DNA of 48,374 nt from Planctomycetota bacterium. GTDB lineage: Bacteria; Planctomycetota; Planctomycetia; Pirellulales; Pirellulaceae. A model generated the notes under the pieces. The model saw only the letters and a program-made list of their open reading frames with translations. It was not told the DNA's origin and searched no databases. A program made the translations under genes and the position numbers. The first letter of the stretch is position 1; each line of letters opens with the position of its first letter. This document shows, piece after piece, positions 46,315 to 48,374 of the stretch. The stretch is from positions 1 through 48,374 of the forward strand of contig VGZC01000046.1 in assembly GCA_016872725.1 (NCBI GenBank), written 5' to 3'.

Positions 46315-48069
46315 TCAGAGTCTTGGGTCCACCGGCTCGCTCTCCAGGGCAAGCACACCGAAGACGCACTCATGCACCCGGCGCAGCGGCTCCTTGCGCG
46401 CGAATCGCTCCAGACCCTCGATGCCGAGCGCGAATTCCCCGAGCGCCAACGACCGTTTCTGGCCGAGACCCCGGTTCCGAAGGCGGGAGAGGTTCTCGTC
46501 GGTCGAGTAATCGGGGCCGTAGATGATGCGCCCCGGTACATGGGTCGTTTCGCTGGGCGACATCGTGGGTGGCAGGTAGATGAGCCACTTCGGATTGGCC
46601 GCGAACCGACTCATCACTTCAAGCGCCGCCGTCGCATTCGCCTCCCGAACGGTGACGCTTCCACGCAGGCGGGTCGTGATGATCCGCTTACCGAGTACGT
46701 CCTCGGCGTCGAGCACTTCGTCGTGGATTTGTTGGGCGGTGAACTTGGGGGCCTGCTGGTCGGCGTCGATGAAAGGCCGTGCCGGTTCACAGTACGTGTG
46801 CGCGGCTGGCACCGACACGAACTCTCTTTCGGGGTAGCGCAGGGCAGTGAGCTTGCCGCCGAAGACGCAGCCGGTGTCGATGTTGACCGTGCGGTTGAGC
46901 CACTCCGGTTCGGGAATGGGAGTGTGGCCGTACACGACCATCGCCGAACCCCGATACTCGGCAGCCCAATTGTGGCGCACGGGCAGCCCAAACTCGTCGG
47001 TCTCGCCGGTGGTTTCACCGTACAAGGCGAAGTCCCGCACCTTACCGGAGCCCCGTCCCTGCATTTCGGTTTTCATCCCCGCGTGCGCCACGGCCAGCTT
47101 GCCGTCGTCGAAGACGTAGTGGCTGACAAGCGCGTCGAGGAACTCGGCCAGTTCCTTGCAGAAAGTCTCCCGAACCTCACCTGGCAGGGCGTCAATCTCC
47201 GCAAGGCTCTGTGCCAAGCCGTGGGAAATCTGGACGTTCCTACCGCGTAGCTTGCGCATCAGCTTCACGTCGTGGTTGCCGGGGACGCAGAACGCCGAGC
47301 CGGACGTGACCATGTTTCGAACGAGCCGCACGGTGTCGAGAATGCGTGGGCCACGGTCCACGAGGTCGCCGACGAAAACCGCTTTGCGGCCCAACGGATG
47401 CGCGTGGACCGGGCCGCTGACGAACGCGGGTCCGCCCGGCGCAACTGACGTGACTTCATACCCCAACTGCCGCAGCAGGACCTCAAGCTCATCGCAGCAG
47501 CCGTGGACATCGCCGATAATGTCGAACGGCCCGTGCTCGTGGCATTTGTCGTTGTAGAGCGGCACGCGCTCGACGGTCGCGGCTTCCACTTCCTCTGGAG
47601 TTTCCAGCACGAAGATGTGTCGGAAGCCCTCTTTGGCGAGGCCCCGGAGGGACCGCCGCAGTTGCGAATGCTGCTGGCGGACTACGTGCGGGCCGAAGTC
47701 GCGCTCGTCGCGCAGCCGGTTGCGCTCATGGCAGACCTTCTCAGGCATGTTCAGAACAATGGCGACCGGCAGGCAATGGTATTGCCGGGCGAGGGCGACC
47801 AGCGGCGTACGGGCCTCGGGTCGCACGTTGGTCGCGTCGATCACCGTCAAGCGTCCCAACGCCAGCCGCTTACCGGCGATGAACTGCAAGACCTCGAAGG
47901 CGTCGTTCGTCACCGCCTGATTGTTCTCCTCGTCGCTGACCATCGCACGGCAAGCATCCGACGAAAGAACTTCGCTCGGCAGGAAGCGCTTGCGTGCGAA
48001 GGTGCTCTTGCCCGAACCAGAAGGTCCGATCAGGACGACGAGGGACAGGTTTGGGATCGAGATCTTCAT
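46315..48069 (-). CDS. pnkp: polynucleotide kinase-phosphatase (Pnkp) lacking the ligase core
   Basis: Bacterial Pnkp heals and seals broken RNA with kinase, 2',3'-phosphatase and ligase domains, about 850 residues. This protein has 584. The kinase is intact: P-loop GPSGSGKST (15-23), VIDATNV. The phosphatase is intact: DIIGDVHG (183-190), FVGDLVDRG (232-240), PGNHD (263-267), VAHAG and VYGHTP. The ligase begins normally (NPKWLIYLPPTMSPSETTHV, to about 513) but then joins directly to the usual C-terminus (RIIYGPDYSTDENLSRL, then HECVFGVLALESEPVDPRL). About 250 residues, including the ligase lysine motif, are missing without a frameshift. It follows a kinase-tail fragment by 11 bp. No hen1 methyltransferase gene is in the window. 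Confidence 0.9.
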   Translation of the reverse strand: MKISIPNLSLVVLIGPSGSGKSTFARKRFLPSEVLSSDACRAMVSDEENNQAVTNDAFEVLQFIAGKRLALGRLTVIDATNVRPEARTPLVALARQYHCLPVAIVLNMPEKVCHERNRLRDERDFGPHVVRQQHSQLRRSLRGLAKEGFRHIFVLETPEEVEAATVERVPLYNDKCHEHGPFDIIGDVHGCCDELEVLLRQLGYEVTSVAPGGPAFVSGPVHAHPLGRKAVFVGDLVDRGPRILDTVRLVRNMVTSGSAFCVPGNHDVKLMRKLRGRNVQISHGLAQSLAEIDALPGEVRETFCKELAEFLDALVSHYVFDDGKLAVAHAGMKTEMQGRGSGKVRDFALYGETTGETDEFGLPVRHNWAAEYRGSAMVVYGHTPIPEPEWLNRTVNIDTGCVFGGKLTALRYPEREFVSVPAAHTYCEPARPFIDADQQAPKFTAQQIHDEVLDAEDVLGKRIITTRLRGSVTVREANATAALEVMSRFAANPKWLIYLPPTMSPSETTHVPGRIIYGPDYSTDENLSRLRNRGLGQKRSLALGEFALGIEGLERFARKEPLRRVHECVFGVLALESEPVDPRL

Positions 48070-48080
48070 GGGCTATCCAT

Positions 48081-48269
48081 TTATCCGACCAAAACGAGTG
48101 AATGCGCTTCCGCCCACGTCGGCGGTTCCAACTTATCCACAAGGTGCTCGATCACCTTCTTGGGGACAGGCTTGGCCCGGCGCTCATTCTGCTGGAAGAC
48201 CACCGCCAATGGCGGTTCGATGTACACGAGGTCGATGCGCGCACGGTAATCGGCGAAGTAGCTGTCCAT
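48081..48269 (-). pseudogene. C-terminal fragment of a polynucleotide-kinase/AAA-type protein
   Basis: This is a 62-residue frame (FADYRARIDLVYIEPPLAVV, then VPKKVIEHLVDKLEPPTWAE and AHSLVLVG). It resembles the last part of P-loop kinase proteins, some with an HD domain (DRB0098-like), that accompany RNA or DNA repair ligases. The P-loop and all upstream domains are missing: a TGA closes the frame four codons before the ATG. The stop is 11 bp before the Pnkp start, so the pair would be an operon. It is likely a 5'-truncated remnant, though it might be translated. Confidence 0.5.
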
Positions 48270-48270
48270 T

Positions 48271-48374
48271 CTACGGCGCCGTCAGGAAGGCCTGGCGCCC
48301 GATGGCCGCGTTCGGCGATAATCTCGAGGGGGGGGCCTTCGTGCTCGTGCTCGTGCTCGTGCTCGAATGGAGAG
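48271..48374 (-). CDS. possible C-terminal end of a gene running off the window
   Basis: Read on the minus strand from the window edge, a frame gives SPFEHEHEHEHEGPP and ends RQAFLTAP at a TAG (48273-48271), one base before the ATG of the kinase-tail fragment. The (EH)n run comes from a 6-bp repeat. There is too little sequence to name it, and it may be non-coding. Confidence 0.18.
   Translation of the reverse strand, partial: LHSSTSTSTSTKAPPSRLSPNAAIGRQAFLTAP
48341..48364. repeat. 6-bp tandem repeat (four units)
   Basis: GTGCTC is repeated four times without change near the right edge of the window. Confidence 0.9.

Overview
The window is GC-rich bacterial DNA that I assign with high confidence to a planctomycete (Planctomycetota). 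The evidence is a PVC-type cytochrome c/dehydrogenase protein, a secreted protein rich in YTV-like repeats, a sulfatase, a bacterial microcompartment (BMC) shell gene, a Ser/Thr kinase with the planctomycete-type N-terminus, and several uncharacterised membrane or repeat proteins of the kind common in that phylum. I cannot place the genus from sequence alone.

Layout. Positions 1-370 and 45,545-45,913 hold two inverted copies of one repeat unit: a tail fragment of a zinc-ribbon protein next to a ~163-bp element with 17-bp terminal inverted repeats. That element lies in opposite orientation relative to the fragment in the two copies. 771-3,215: a CinA-like/NadD-like fusion, a DMT transporter and a small convergent gene. 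3,781-10,407: a signalling block with a membrane-anchored coiled-coil protein and its terminator, an FHA/TPR-like protein, a Ser/Thr kinase, a membrane protein, an ECF sigma factor and a zinc-binding putative anti-sigma. 10,431-13,631 (minus): folK, panC, lgt, with an intrinsic terminator in the folK leader. 14,512-18,524: a large membrane-anchored protein, a single-domain response regulator followed by a 15-bp minisatellite, REP-like palindromes, and a tandem BMC shell gene with a probable internal start. 18,628-25,125 (minus): rplU, a polytopic membrane protein, a MerR/TPR protein, the YTV-type protein and a HEAT-repeat protein. 25,298-33,060: a lipoate-ligase-family protein, a sulfatase and a ~1,877-residue secreted fusion (nucleoside hydrolase, ceramidase-like, PVC cytochrome c). 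33,185-39,292: a TerB-like protein, an unknown protein, speA, sufS and an RNase HII-like protein. 39,342-45,516: a secreted Ycf48-like multidomain protein, rplM-rpsI, a DUF695/RraB-like protein and an SRAP (YedK/HMCES) protein. 46,315-48,269 (minus): a remnant RNA-repair cassette, namely a Pnkp whose ligase core is missing in frame, preceded by the tail of a polynucleotide-kinase-like protein.

How the parts relate. The signalling block looks like one regulatory unit (FHA reader, kinase, sigma/anti-sigma). folK-panC-lgt combines folate, pantothenate and lipoprotein biosynthesis. The sulfatase and the giant fusion are secreted catabolic proteins. The right edge looks like an acquired and partly decayed accessory region. 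A recurring oddity is 10-17 bp tandem repetition at many loci. In three of them the repeat includes a gene's stop codon.
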